This document shows, one piece after another, positions 26,253 through 34,585 of a stretch of DNA of 64,000 bases (position 1 is its first letter; each line of letters begins with the position of its first letter). This stretch comes from Shewanella decolorationis S12 (GTDB lineage: Bacteria > Pseudomonadota > Gammaproteobacteria > Enterobacterales > Shewanellaceae). The notes beneath the pieces are model-generated. The model did no database searches. It was not told where the DNA came from and was given only the letters and a program-made list of their open reading frames with translations. Where the stretch lies: assembly GCF_000485795.1 (NCBI RefSeq), contig NZ_AXZL01000055.1, positions 1 to 64,000 of the forward strand, written 5' to 3'. Position numbers and translations under genes: made by a program.

Positions 26253-28187
26253 ATGGGCATTTTCGAGCATTACCAAAAGCGCTACGAACAAAAACTCGAT
26301 GAAGAATATACTTTGCAAGAGTTTCTGGATATCTGCAAAGAAGATCGCAGTGCTTATATGTCAGCGTCCGAGCGATTACTGCTTGCCATCGGCGAAGCCG
26401 AAATTATTGATACCGCGAAAAATCCAACCCTAAGCCGTATCTTTTCGAATCGTCTTATCTCACGCTATCCCGCCTTTAAAGACTTTTACGGTATGGAAGA
26501 TGCGATTGAGCAAATCGTCGCCTACCTAAAACATTCGGCCCAAGGCTTAGAAGAATCGAAGCAAATTTTGTACTTACTCGGCCCTGTGGGTGGCGGTAAG
26601 TCATCATTGGCGGAAAAACTTAAAGCCTTGATGCAAAAAGTGCCAATTTACATTTTAAGTGCAAATGGCGTGAGAAGTCCGGTGAATGACCACCCTTTCT
26701 GTCTCTTCGACGTCGAAGAAGACGGCCAGCTGCTGCGGGATGAATTTAATATTCCCACCCGTTACCTAAAAACCATTATGTCGCCTTGGGCGGTGAAACG
26801 TTTGCACGAGTTTGGCGGCGATATTTCGAAATTCCGCGTGGTTAAGGTCTATCCCTCTATCCTCGATCAATTGGCGATTGCCAAAACCGAGCCAGGGGAT
26901 GAGAACAACCAAGACATTTCCTCCTTGGTCGGTAAGGTCGATATTCGTCAGCTAGAACATTTCTCGCAAGACGATGCCGATGCCTACGCCTACTCGGGCG
27001 CACTCTGCCGTGCAAACCAAGGGATGATGGAGTTCGTGGAAATGTTCAAGGCGCCGATTAAGGTGCTACACCCACTGCTCACCGCCACCCAAGAAGGTAA
27101 CTATAACGGTACCGAAGGCTTATCCGCCCTGCCCTATAGCGGTATCATTTTGGCGCACTCTAACGAGTCAGAATGGTCAACCTTCAAAAACAACAAGAAC
27201 AATGAAGCGTTTCTCGACAGGGTTTATATCGTCAAAGTGCCCTATTGCCTGCGGGTATCGGAAGAATTGCAGATTTACAAAAAATTACTGCAAAACTCCG
27301 AGCTGTCCCAAGCCCCTTGTGCACCTGGTACCTTAGAAACCTTGGCGCAATTTAGTGTGCTCTCGAGGATCAAAACACCTGAAAATTCCTCCATCTACTC
27401 AAAGATGCGGGTCTATGATGGTGAAAGCCTTAAAGATACCGATCCTAAGGCCAAATCCTACCAAGAGTACCGCGACTACGCCGGTGTTGATGAAGGTATG
27501 AACGGTCTTTCTACCCGTTTCGCGTTTAAAATCTTGTCGCGGGTATTTAACTTTGACCACTCAGAGATTGCCGCTAACCCTGTCCATTTGTTCTATGTAC
27601 TCGAGCGCCAAATAGAGCAGGAACAATTCCCCGGTGATACTGCTGAGCGTTATCTGGAGTTCTTAAAAGGCTATTTAATTCCTAAATATGTCGAATTTAT
27701 CGGTAAGGAAATCCAAACCGCATACTTAGAGTCCTACTCTGAATACGGTCAAAATATCTTCGACCGTTATGTCACCTACGCCGATTTCTGGATCCAAGAT
27801 CAGGAATATCGCGACCCTGAAACGGGTCAATTGTTCGACCGCTCCGCTCTTAATGCCGAACTGGAAAAAATCGAAAAACCTGCGGGGATCAGCAACCCTA
27901 AAGATTTCCGTAATGAGATCGTTAACTTTGTGCTGCGCGCCCGCGCAAGCCATGAGGGACGTAACCCACTCTGGACTAGCTACGAAAAACTACGCACTGT
28001 TATTGAGAAGAAAATGTTCTCAAATACAGAGGACTTATTGCCTGTAATTTCCTTTAATGCCAAAACCTCGACTGACGATCAACGTAAACACGATGATTTT
28101 GTTAATCGAATGATGGAGAAAGGCTATACCAAAAAACAAGTCAGACTCCTGTCTGAGTGGTATTTACGGGTTCGTAAATCCTCTTAA
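26253..28187 (+). CDS. prkA: PrkA-family serine protein kinase (YeaG)
   Basis: A 644-residue AAA+-like kinase, exactly the length of E. coli YeaG. Walker A is GPVGGGKSS near residue 112; the C-terminal PrkA kinase domain follows from about 400. The start is the ATG at 26253, which has a GGGGG site 6 bp upstream and the family N-terminus MGIFEHYQKRY; an in-frame ATG at 26223 lacks such a site. It is the first gene of prkA-yeaH-spoVR, an operon linked to stationary phase and nitrogen stress in enterobacteria. Confidence 0.93.
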   Translation: MGIFEHYQKRYEQKLDEEYTLQEFLDICKEDRSAYMSASERLLLAIGEAEIIDTAKNPTLSRIFSNRLISRYPAFKDFYGMEDAIEQIVAYLKHSAQGLEESKQILYLLGPVGGGKSSLAEKLKALMQKVPIYILSANGVRSPVNDHPFCLFDVEEDGQLLRDEFNIPTRYLKTIMSPWAVKRLHEFGGDISKFRVVKVYPSILDQLAIAKTEPGDENNQDISSLVGKVDIRQLEHFSQDDADAYAYSGALCRANQGMMEFVEMFKAPIKVLHPLLTATQEGNYNGTEGLSALPYSGIILAHSNESEWSTFKNNKNNEAFLDRVYIVKVPYCLRVSEELQIYKKLLQNSELSQAPCAPGTLETLAQFSVLSRIKTPENSSIYSKMRVYDGESLKDTDPKAKSYQEYRDYAGVDEGMNGLSTRFAFKILSRVFNFDHSEIAANPVHLFYVLERQIEQEQFPGDTAERYLEFLKGYLIPKYVEFIGKEIQTAYLESYSEYGQNIFDRYVTYADFWIQDQEYRDPETGQLFDRSALNAELEKIEKPAGISNPKDFRNEIVNFVLRARASHEGRNPLWTSYEKLRTVIEKKMFSNTEDLLPVISFNAKTSTDDQRKHDDFVNRMMEKGYTKKQVRLLSEWYLRVRKSS

Positions 28188-28206
28188 CTTGCGCTCACTA
28201 AAAACG

Positions 28207-28229
28207 AGGCTTTGGTGTTGCCAAAGCCT
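28207..28229 (+). other. Intercistronic hairpin prkA-yeaH
   Basis: AGGCTTTGG at 28207-28215 pairs perfectly with CCAAAGCCT at 28221-28229 across TGTTG. There is no T run, so it is not a normal terminator; it may be an RNA-processing or stability element that sets different amounts of the two proteins. Confidence 0.6.
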
Positions 28230-28252
28230 TCGCTGGGGTTTGGGAGGTGCGT

Positions 28253-29521
28253 ATGGCGAACTTTATCGATAGACGGTTGAATGCGAAAGGAAAAAGTACA
28301 GTCAACCGCCAACGCTTTATCAACCGATATAAGCAACAAATCAAAAAAGCCGTCAGCGATGCCGTCACGCGTCGCAGTGTAACGGATGTGGATAAAGGCG
28401 AAAAAATCAGTATTCCCACACGGGATATCAGTGAACCTATGTTCCATCAAGGCAAAGGAGGCGTAAGAGACAGAGTCCACCCAGGCAATGATCAATTCAC
28501 CCGTGGCGATAAAATCGACAGACCTCAAGGCGGCTCTGGTGGCGGTGCGGGTAAAGGCGATGCCTCGGATTCGGGCGAAGGGAACGACGACTTTGTGTTT
28601 GAAATCTCAAAGGATGAATACCTAGAGCTGTTATTTGAGGACTTAGAACTACCGAATCTGCAGAAGAATCGCTTAAACAAGCTTGTCGAGTATCAAATAT
28701 ACCGTGCGGGTTTCACCAATGATGGTGTGCCAGCCAATATCAATATTGTGCGTTCACTGCGTTCCTCCTTGGCGCGCCGCATTGCCATGTCGGCGAGTAA
28801 AAAGAAATTGCTCAAAGAGTTAGAGCAACAACTGGCGGAGCTTGAAAATATTCCGGGAACTAAAGCCGAATTGATTTTGGATTTAAAAGCCCAAATTGAG
28901 GCGCTCAAGCAGAAGATTGCTAAAGTCCCCTTTATCGATACCTTTGACTTACGTTTCAATAACTTTGCAAGGCGTGAGGTGCCCTCAAGCCAAGCGGTCA
29001 TGTTCTGCTTAATGGACGTGTCAGGTTCGATGGATCAAGCGACAAAAGATATGGCGAAACGTTTCTATATCTTGCTGTACTTGTTTCTTACCCGAACCTA
29101 CAAAAACCTTGAGGTAGTCTATATCCGCCACCATACCCAAGCGAAGGAAGTAGACGAACATGAGTTTTTCTACTCCCAAGAAACTGGCGGTACGATTGTC
29201 TCAAGCGCATTAAAATTAATGCACGAAATTCAGCAGGCTCGCTACCCTGCCGATGAGTGGAATATCTATGCCGCACAAGCCTCTGACGGTGATAACTGGG
29301 CCGATGACTCACCCACCTGTCGACAATTATTGGAACAAAAAATCCTGCCGCTAGTGCGCTATTTTAGCTATATCGAAATCACCAATCGTGCGCACCAAAC
29401 CCTGTGGCGCGAATACGAATCCCTACAACAACACTACGACAACATAGCGGTGCAACATATTCGTCAAGCCGAAGATATCTACCCTGTATTTAGAGAATTA
29501 TTTAAAAAGCAGGCGGTTTAA
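28253..29521 (+). CDS. yeaH: DUF444 / von Willebrand A-like protein YeaH
   Basis: A 422-residue protein of the DUF444 family. The C-terminal half is VWA-like with the MIDAS motif MDVSGSMD; residues about 185-230 form a coiled coil. The start is the ATG at 28253: the strong site GGGAGGTG precedes it, while the earlier in-frame GTG at 28247 falls inside that site. The protein is thought to work with PrkA and SpoVR, but its chemistry is unknown. Confidence 0.92.
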   Translation: MANFIDRRLNAKGKSTVNRQRFINRYKQQIKKAVSDAVTRRSVTDVDKGEKISIPTRDISEPMFHQGKGGVRDRVHPGNDQFTRGDKIDRPQGGSGGGAGKGDASDSGEGNDDFVFEISKDEYLELLFEDLELPNLQKNRLNKLVEYQIYRAGFTNDGVPANINIVRSLRSSLARRIAMSASKKKLLKELEQQLAELENIPGTKAELILDLKAQIEALKQKIAKVPFIDTFDLRFNNFARREVPSSQAVMFCLMDVSGSMDQATKDMAKRFYILLYLFLTRTYKNLEVVYIRHHTQAKEVDEHEFFYSQETGGTIVSSALKLMHEIQQARYPADEWNIYAAQASDGDNWADDSPTCRQLLEQKILPLVRYFSYIEITNRAHQTLWREYESLQQHYDNIAVQHIRQAEDIYPVFRELFKKQAV

Positions 29522-29530
29522 GGGGGCTCT

Positions 29531-31057
29531 ATGGGGATAAAAGAATCAAAAACGCGTACAGCCTTGAGTGACGGTCCCGACTGGAGCTTTGAGCTGTTAC
29601 AAAGTTATCTAAAAGAGATTGAGCGTGTGGCAGCCATTTATAAGCTAAGCGCCTATCCCAATCAAATCGAAATCATCACCGCCGAGCAGATGATGGACGC
29701 CTATGCCGGCATTGGTATGCCCATTGGCTATACCCACTGGTCCTTCGGCAAACGTTTTATTGAAACCGAACAAGGCTACAAGCGTGGGCAAATGGGGCTC
29801 GCCTACGAAATTGTGATTAACTCTAACCCTTGTATCGCTTATTTAATGGAAGAAAACACCATCACCATGCAGGCATTAGTGATGGCTCACGCCTGTTTTG
29901 GCCACAATAGTTTCTTTAAAAATAATTACTTATTTAAAACATGGACGGATGCAAGCTCTATTATCGACTACTTGGTGTTTGCCAAAAACTACATCAGTGA
30001 TTGCGAGCAAAAATACGGTGTCGAGCAGGTTGAAAGCATCATCGACTCCTGCCACGCCCTGATGAATTACGGTGTCGACCGCTATAAACGCCCATCGGAA
30101 ATCTCCTTTAGGGAAGAACAGGCAAGGCAAAAAGACCGCGAGGCTTACCTGCAAAGCCAAGTGAACGATTTGTGGCGCACTATACCCACCCACCAACAGC
30201 AGCAACCTTCGACCACAAAGCGCCGTTTTCCCGCCGAACCGCAGGAAAATATTCTGTATTTTATTGAAAAAAATGCGCCATTGCTGGAGTCATGGCAGCG
30301 GGAAATTATCCGTATCGTGCGTAAGATGGCGCAGTATTTTTATCCGCAAAAACAAACACAAGTGATGAATGAAGGCTGGGCAACCTTCTGGCATTACACC
30401 ATTTTGAATCATCTGTACGATGATGGCGTGGTCACCGACCGCTTTATGATGGAGTTTTTGCAGAGCCATACTGGCGTTGTCGCACAGCCCGAATATAACA
30501 GTCGTTACTACAGTGGCATCAATCCCTATGCCTTAGGGTTTGCGATGTTTACCGATATTCGGCGCATCTGCGAGTCACCGACTGAGGAAGACAAAGCTTG
30601 GTTTCCAGACATTGCAGGCAGTAATTGGCTCGATACCTTACACTTTGCGATGCAAAACTTTAAGGATGAAAGCTTTATCAGCCAATACCTATCACCAAGG
30701 GTAATCCGTCAGTTCAAACTGTTTGGCATCCACGATGATGAAAAACGCAATTATCTGTCCGTGTCTGCCATTCACGATGAGCAGGGTTATCAAGACATTC
30801 GCAATCTACTCTCGCAGCAGTACAATTTGTCGAATATTGAGCCCAATATTCAAGTACATAACGTTGAGATAAACGGCGATCGTTCCTTAACCTTAAGGTA
30901 TGTTCCCTGTAACGATATCCCGCTCGCCAGCACCTATAAGGAAGTGTTAAAGCATCTGCATCGCCTCTGGGGCTTTACTGTTAGCTTGGAGCAATTAAAT
31001 GCCGATACCAGCGTGACCTTGTTAGCCTCCTGTCCTGAACAACCAAGGGCAGACTAA
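29531..31057 (+). CDS. SpoVR family protein (YcgB)
   Basis: A 508-residue protein of the SpoVR family, typical in length. Recognisable blocks are YGIGMPIGYTHWSFGK-like sequence near residue 60 (here AGIGMPIGYTHWSFGKRF), HACFGHNSFFKNN near 120, and NEGWATFWHY near 285. It has no known activity. It begins 10 bp after yeaH with a GGGGG-type site and completes the operon. E. coli has ycgB next to fadR, as here. Confidence 0.92.
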   Translation: MGIKESKTRTALSDGPDWSFELLQSYLKEIERVAAIYKLSAYPNQIEIITAEQMMDAYAGIGMPIGYTHWSFGKRFIETEQGYKRGQMGLAYEIVINSNPCIAYLMEENTITMQALVMAHACFGHNSFFKNNYLFKTWTDASSIIDYLVFAKNYISDCEQKYGVEQVESIIDSCHALMNYGVDRYKRPSEISFREEQARQKDREAYLQSQVNDLWRTIPTHQQQQPSTTKRRFPAEPQENILYFIEKNAPLLESWQREIIRIVRKMAQYFYPQKQTQVMNEGWATFWHYTILNHLYDDGVVTDRFMMEFLQSHTGVVAQPEYNSRYYSGINPYALGFAMFTDIRRICESPTEEDKAWFPDIAGSNWLDTLHFAMQNFKDESFISQYLSPRVIRQFKLFGIHDDEKRNYLSVSAIHDEQGYQDIRNLLSQQYNLSNIEPNIQVHNVEINGDRSLTLRYVPCNDIPLASTYKEVLKHLHRLWGFTVSLEQLNADTSVTLLASCPEQPRAD

Positions 31058-31091
31058 ATATCAGTTTAATTAAAAAGCAAAAAGTAAAAGC

Positions 31092-31122
31092 AAAAAGCCG
31101 TTTCTCAATGAAACGGCTTTTT
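31092..31122. terminator. Terminator of the prkA operon (bidirectional)
   Basis: AAAAAGCCGTTTC at 31092-31104 pairs with GAAACGGCTTTTT at 31110-31122. It lies between spoVR and the convergent fadR. Confidence 0.9.
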
Positions 31123-31177
31123 ATTTAACCAATCTTAAAACAGGCCACTGACCACACTTAAGCTTCGAAATCGAAAC

Positions 31178-31903
31178 TTAAGCATTGCCGTCCTGCTGGG
31201 CAATCGAGGTTGGCATATCGTCACGCAATTGCAACCACATTTTACCGCTGTTAATACCGTAGGTACGCATTAATGCGGGCACATCGATATAGTTTTTAGC
31301 TTTGGCTAATAGTTCGAGCTCTTTATAGAAATTCAGCGCTAACTGACGCGCCTCAGAACTACTGAAATAGTAACGCCCCACTCGGCTATACAGACCTTTA
31401 AAGCCGTTTAAAATCAACACATACAGTGGATTACCTGAAGAGAAGGCTAAGGTGTGATGCAACAGGTAGTCATATTCGGCGAAGGATTCGGCCGTATCTT
31501 CTAATTGGTGAATTTGTCCAAGGACTTCCACCGCAGTATCCGGGCTGTTACGCAATGCACCGCGAAAATAAATCGCGCTCACATTGGTTCGAGCCGACAG
31601 TAGCTGATCTACCAGCACAGGGAAGCCTTCAGGATTGAGATCGGCGATTGTCTCAAGGATATTAAGGCCGGAGGTTTCCCAAAAATTGTTTACCCGAGTC
31701 GGTTTACCATGTTGAATTTTCAACCAACCATCACGGGCTAGACGCTGCAATACCTCACGTAAGGTGGTACGTGTGACACCAATCAATTCAGAAAGCTCAC
31801 GTTCAGCCGGTAAAATGGACCCAGGGGGAAACTTATTTTCCCAAATCGATCTTACAATATACTTCTCTGCAAAACTTGCAGGCCCTTTGGCATTGATAAT
31901 CAT
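31178..31903 (-). CDS. fadR: Fatty-acid metabolism regulator FadR
   Basis: A 241-residue GntR-family regulator. The N-terminal winged helix ([20 protein letters not shown]) and the linker [15 protein letters not shown] are nearly identical to E. coli FadR, which senses long-chain acyl-CoA, represses beta-oxidation and activates fabA/fabB. The start is set at the ATG at 31903 ([16 protein letters not shown]), giving the family length; an in-frame ATG at 31975 would add 24 foreign residues. It is divergent from nhaB as in E. coli. Confidence 0.95.
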   Translation of the reverse strand: MIINAKGPASFAEKYIVRSIWENKFPPGSILPAERELSELIGVTRTTLREVLQRLARDGWLKIQHGKPTRVNNFWETSGLNILETIADLNPEGFPVLVDQLLSARTNVSAIYFRGALRNSPDTAVEVLGQIHQLEDTAESFAEYDYLLHHTLAFSSGNPLYVLILNGFKGLYSRVGRYYFSSSEARQLALNFYKELELLAKAKNYIDVPALMRTYGINSGKMWLQLRDDMPTSIAQQDGNA

Positions 31904-32205
31904 CTGCCCACTTTTCCAGTTGTTGTGCTTTAAATGGTCACTGATCATACCAGAGCGGTAAAAAATGGAAACCATTCACTGAAAATCCACTTAATATCAC
32001 CGTACAATTGTCACAAAAATGTTCAATAAACCGACATAAATCAATAGCAATTACCGCAATTTTGCCGATTAGCTCCGCTTTTTGAAATCTGGGTTTCAGT
32101 ATCTCGTTACATTAGCATTCTCTTTAAGCTAGACTGAATCCTAAAACACGCGTAACTAAACAATAACCTGTGTAATTTAAAAAGATAATTAGAAGAGAGG
32201 ATGCC
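31904..32205. promoter_or_regulatory. fadR-nhaB divergent region
   Basis: About 300 bp that should hold both promoters. I found no convincing FadR operator and no clear -35/-10 pair. Confidence 0.4.
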
Positions 32206-33807
32206 ATGCCGATGACAATGAGTCAGGCGTTTATTGGAAACTTCTTAGGGAATTCTCCTAAGTGGTACAAGATCGCAATACTGTCGTTTTTAATAATCAA
32301 TCCAATACTCTTTTTCTTTGTCAGCCCCTTTGTGGCTGGTTGGGTATTAGTGCTTGAATTTATTTTTACCTTGGCAATGGCGCTAAAATGCTACCCATTA
32401 CAACCCGGCGGTTTATTAGCAATTGAAGCTGTCGCCATTGGCATGACCTCTGCCAGCCAAGTACTCCACGAAATTGAAGCGAACCTTGAAGTGCTATTAC
32501 TGCTGGTGTTTATGGTGGCCGGCATTTACTTCATGAAACAGCTACTGCTGTTCGTGTTCACTAAGATGATTACTAAGGTACGCTCAAAAATCTTAGTGTC
32601 TTTGTTGTTCTGTTTGGCTTCCGCCTTCTTATCCGCCTTCTTAGATGCATTAACCGTTATCGCCGTGATTATTACCGTGGCGGTTGGTTTTTACTCCATC
32701 TATCACAAAGTCGCCTCAGGTAAGGATTTCTCGGCAGATCATGACCATACCTCCGAAGGCAAAAATGACGATGGTGAAAACCAACTGAATGAAGATGAGC
32801 TGGAGTCTTTCCGTGGTTTCCTACGTAACCTATTGATGCACGCAGGTGTTGGTACCGCATTAGGTGGCGTGTGTACTATGGTGGGTGAACCGCAAAACCT
32901 AATCATTGCAGCTCAAGCAAACTGGCAATTTGGTGAGTTTGCCATCCGTATGTCACCAGTGACTGTGCCTGTATTGTTCGCGGGTATCTTAACCTGTTTT
33001 ATCGTCGAGAAATTCCGTTGGTTCGGTTATGGTGCCCAACTGCCAGATGCTGTCCATAAAATCCTGTGTGATTACGCAGCCTATGAAGACGCGCGTCGTA
33101 CCAATAAAGACAAAATCAAGTTAATTATTCAAGCCTTTGTGGGTGTATGGTTGATTGCAGGTCTTGCCCTGCACCTAGCGTCAGTGGGCTTAATTGGTCT
33201 GTCTGTGATTATTTTAACTACGGCCTTTAACGGTATTACCGATGAGCATGCGCTGGGTAAAGCCTTTGAAGAAGCGCTCCCTTTTACTGCGCTGTTAGCT
33301 GTGTTCTTTGCTGTTGTGGCTGTGATTATCGATCAACAACTGTTTGCTCCTGTGATCCAATGGGCACTGAACCATGAAGGAAATACCCAATTAGTGATCT
33401 TCTATATCGCTAACGGTTTACTTTCTATGGTCAGTGATAACGTGTTCGTCGGCACGGTTTACATTAACGAAGTTAAAGCCGCTCTGATTAACGGCCAAAT
33501 TACTCGCGATCAATTCGACCTGTTAGCGGTAGCAATTAACACTGGAACTAACTTGCCTTCGGTAGCAACACCAAACGGTCAAGCAGCATTCCTGTTCTTA
33601 TTGACCTCTGCCCTTGCACCGCTGATCCGTTTATCCTACGGCAGAATGGTATGGATGGCATTGCCCTACACTATCGTGTTATCGATTGTAGGTGTAATGG
33701 CGATTGAATCGGGCTTCTTAGAGCAAATGACGCAATACTACTACGACTCCCATGCAATATTGCACCACAGTGTTAAAGAAGCGTTAGCGCCTGCCGCAGC
33801 TCACTAA
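32206..33807 (+). CDS. nhaB: Na+/H+ antiporter NhaB
   Basis: A 533-residue inner-membrane antiporter with about 12 helices. Sequence such as [20 protein letters not shown] and [19 protein letters not shown] is almost that of E. coli NhaB. The insertion of charged residues near 175-200 ([16 protein letters not shown]) is a cytoplasmic loop variant. Three in-frame ATGs lie close together (32206, 32212, 32218); the first has the best spacing from GAGAGG. Confidence 0.94.
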   Translation: MPMTMSQAFIGNFLGNSPKWYKIAILSFLIINPILFFFVSPFVAGWVLVLEFIFTLAMALKCYPLQPGGLLAIEAVAIGMTSASQVLHEIEANLEVLLLLVFMVAGIYFMKQLLLFVFTKMITKVRSKILVSLLFCLASAFLSAFLDALTVIAVIITVAVGFYSIYHKVASGKDFSADHDHTSEGKNDDGENQLNEDELESFRGFLRNLLMHAGVGTALGGVCTMVGEPQNLIIAAQANWQFGEFAIRMSPVTVPVLFAGILTCFIVEKFRWFGYGAQLPDAVHKILCDYAAYEDARRTNKDKIKLIIQAFVGVWLIAGLALHLASVGLIGLSVIILTTAFNGITDEHALGKAFEEALPFTALLAVFFAVVAVIIDQQLFAPVIQWALNHEGNTQLVIFYIANGLLSMVSDNVFVGTVYINEVKAALINGQITRDQFDLLAVAINTGTNLPSVATPNGQAAFLFLLTSALAPLIRLSYGRMVWMALPYTIVLSIVGVMAIESGFLEQMTQYYYDSHAILHHSVKEALAPAAAH

Positions 33808-33852
33808 CATAAATATCGGAGTTGACTGAACTTTATGAGTTCAGTAAAGTCA

Positions 33853-33883
33853 AAAAAACGCCCTACCTTCGAGGGCGTTTTTT
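33853..33883 (+). terminator. Intrinsic terminator between nhaB and dsbB
   Basis: AAAAAACGCCCT at 33853-33864 pairs with AGGGCGTTTTTT at 33872-33883. A smaller hairpin (ACTGAACT/AGTTCAGT) precedes it at 33825-33845. dsbB would need its own promoter or read-through. Confidence 0.85.
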
Positions 33884-33902
33884 GTTGATACGGAGTTCAC
33901 TT

Positions 33903-34430
33903 TTGACAGCATTCACTCGCTTTGCCCATTCCCGCGCATCTTGGTTCATTCTCACAGGCTCAGCGATTGCCCTCGAAGCCGCCGCCTTGTATTTCCAATA
34001 TGTGATGAAATTAGATCCCTGCGTGATGTGTATCTACCAGCGGCTTGCCGTATTCGGCATTTTGGCATCTGGACTGATTGGTATGACGGCGCCTAAGTTC
34101 CTTATCGTTCGCATTCTAGGTGCCCTTGGTTGGGCCGTCAGTGCAACCTGGGGACTAAAACTGGCATTAGCCTTAGTCGATATGCAGAATAATCCTTCGC
34201 CCTTTTCGACTTGCTCATTTTTACCCGAATTTCCAGCTTGGATGCCACTCCATGAATGGTTCCCCTCCGTCATGTTACCAACGGGCATGTGTACCGATGT
34301 GCCATGGCAGTTTATGGGCGTCACCATGGCCGAATGGATGGTGGTAGCCTTTAGTGGTTATCTAGTCACGCTATTACTGTTTATTGTGCCTATTCTAAGC
34401 GGCTCGAATAAACCTTCGCTCTACAAATAA
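33903..34430 (+). CDS. dsbB: Disulfide bond formation protein DsbB
   Basis: A 175-residue inner-membrane protein with four helices that reoxidises DsbA and passes electrons to quinone. Cysteine pairs are visible: CVMC ([11 protein letters not shown]) in the first loop, and the second pair in FSTCSF and GMCTD. The start is placed at a TTG at 33903, with CGGAG 7 bp upstream; this gives the family length. A longer frame (from 33822) would run through the terminator stem and is rejected. Confidence 0.9.
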   Translation: MTAFTRFAHSRASWFILTGSAIALEAAALYFQYVMKLDPCVMCIYQRLAVFGILASGLIGMTAPKFLIVRILGALGWAVSATWGLKLALALVDMQNNPSPFSTCSFLPEFPAWMPLHEWFPSVMLPTGMCTDVPWQFMGVTMAEWMVVAFSGYLVTLLLFIVPILSGSNKPSLYK

Positions 34431-34437
34431 TCTTCCT

Positions 34438-34466
34438 AAGGCAGACATAAGGTCTGCCTTATTTTT
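34438..34466 (+). terminator. Intrinsic terminator of dsbB
   Basis: AAGGCAGAC at 34438-34446 pairs with GTCTGCCTT at 34452-34460, then ATTTTT. Confidence 0.9.
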
Positions 34467-34585
34467 AGCTGCCTCTCAATATTTATCCCTGATAACTCAA
34501 GGCGAACTTTGATTTAAGCCAATGGCAAATAGGCTAAAAAACGCTAAACTGGCTCCATGATTGCGGTATTCGGACCCCGTATAAC

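Noticed and set aside
31935..31975. FadR autoregulatory operator at TGGTC ... ACCAG
   Set aside because: The half-sites are nine bases apart, not one as in FadR operators.
33822..33902. Longer DsbB starting at 33822
   Set aside because: It would add 27 residues encoded by the nhaB terminator stem; the TTG at 33903 gives the family length.
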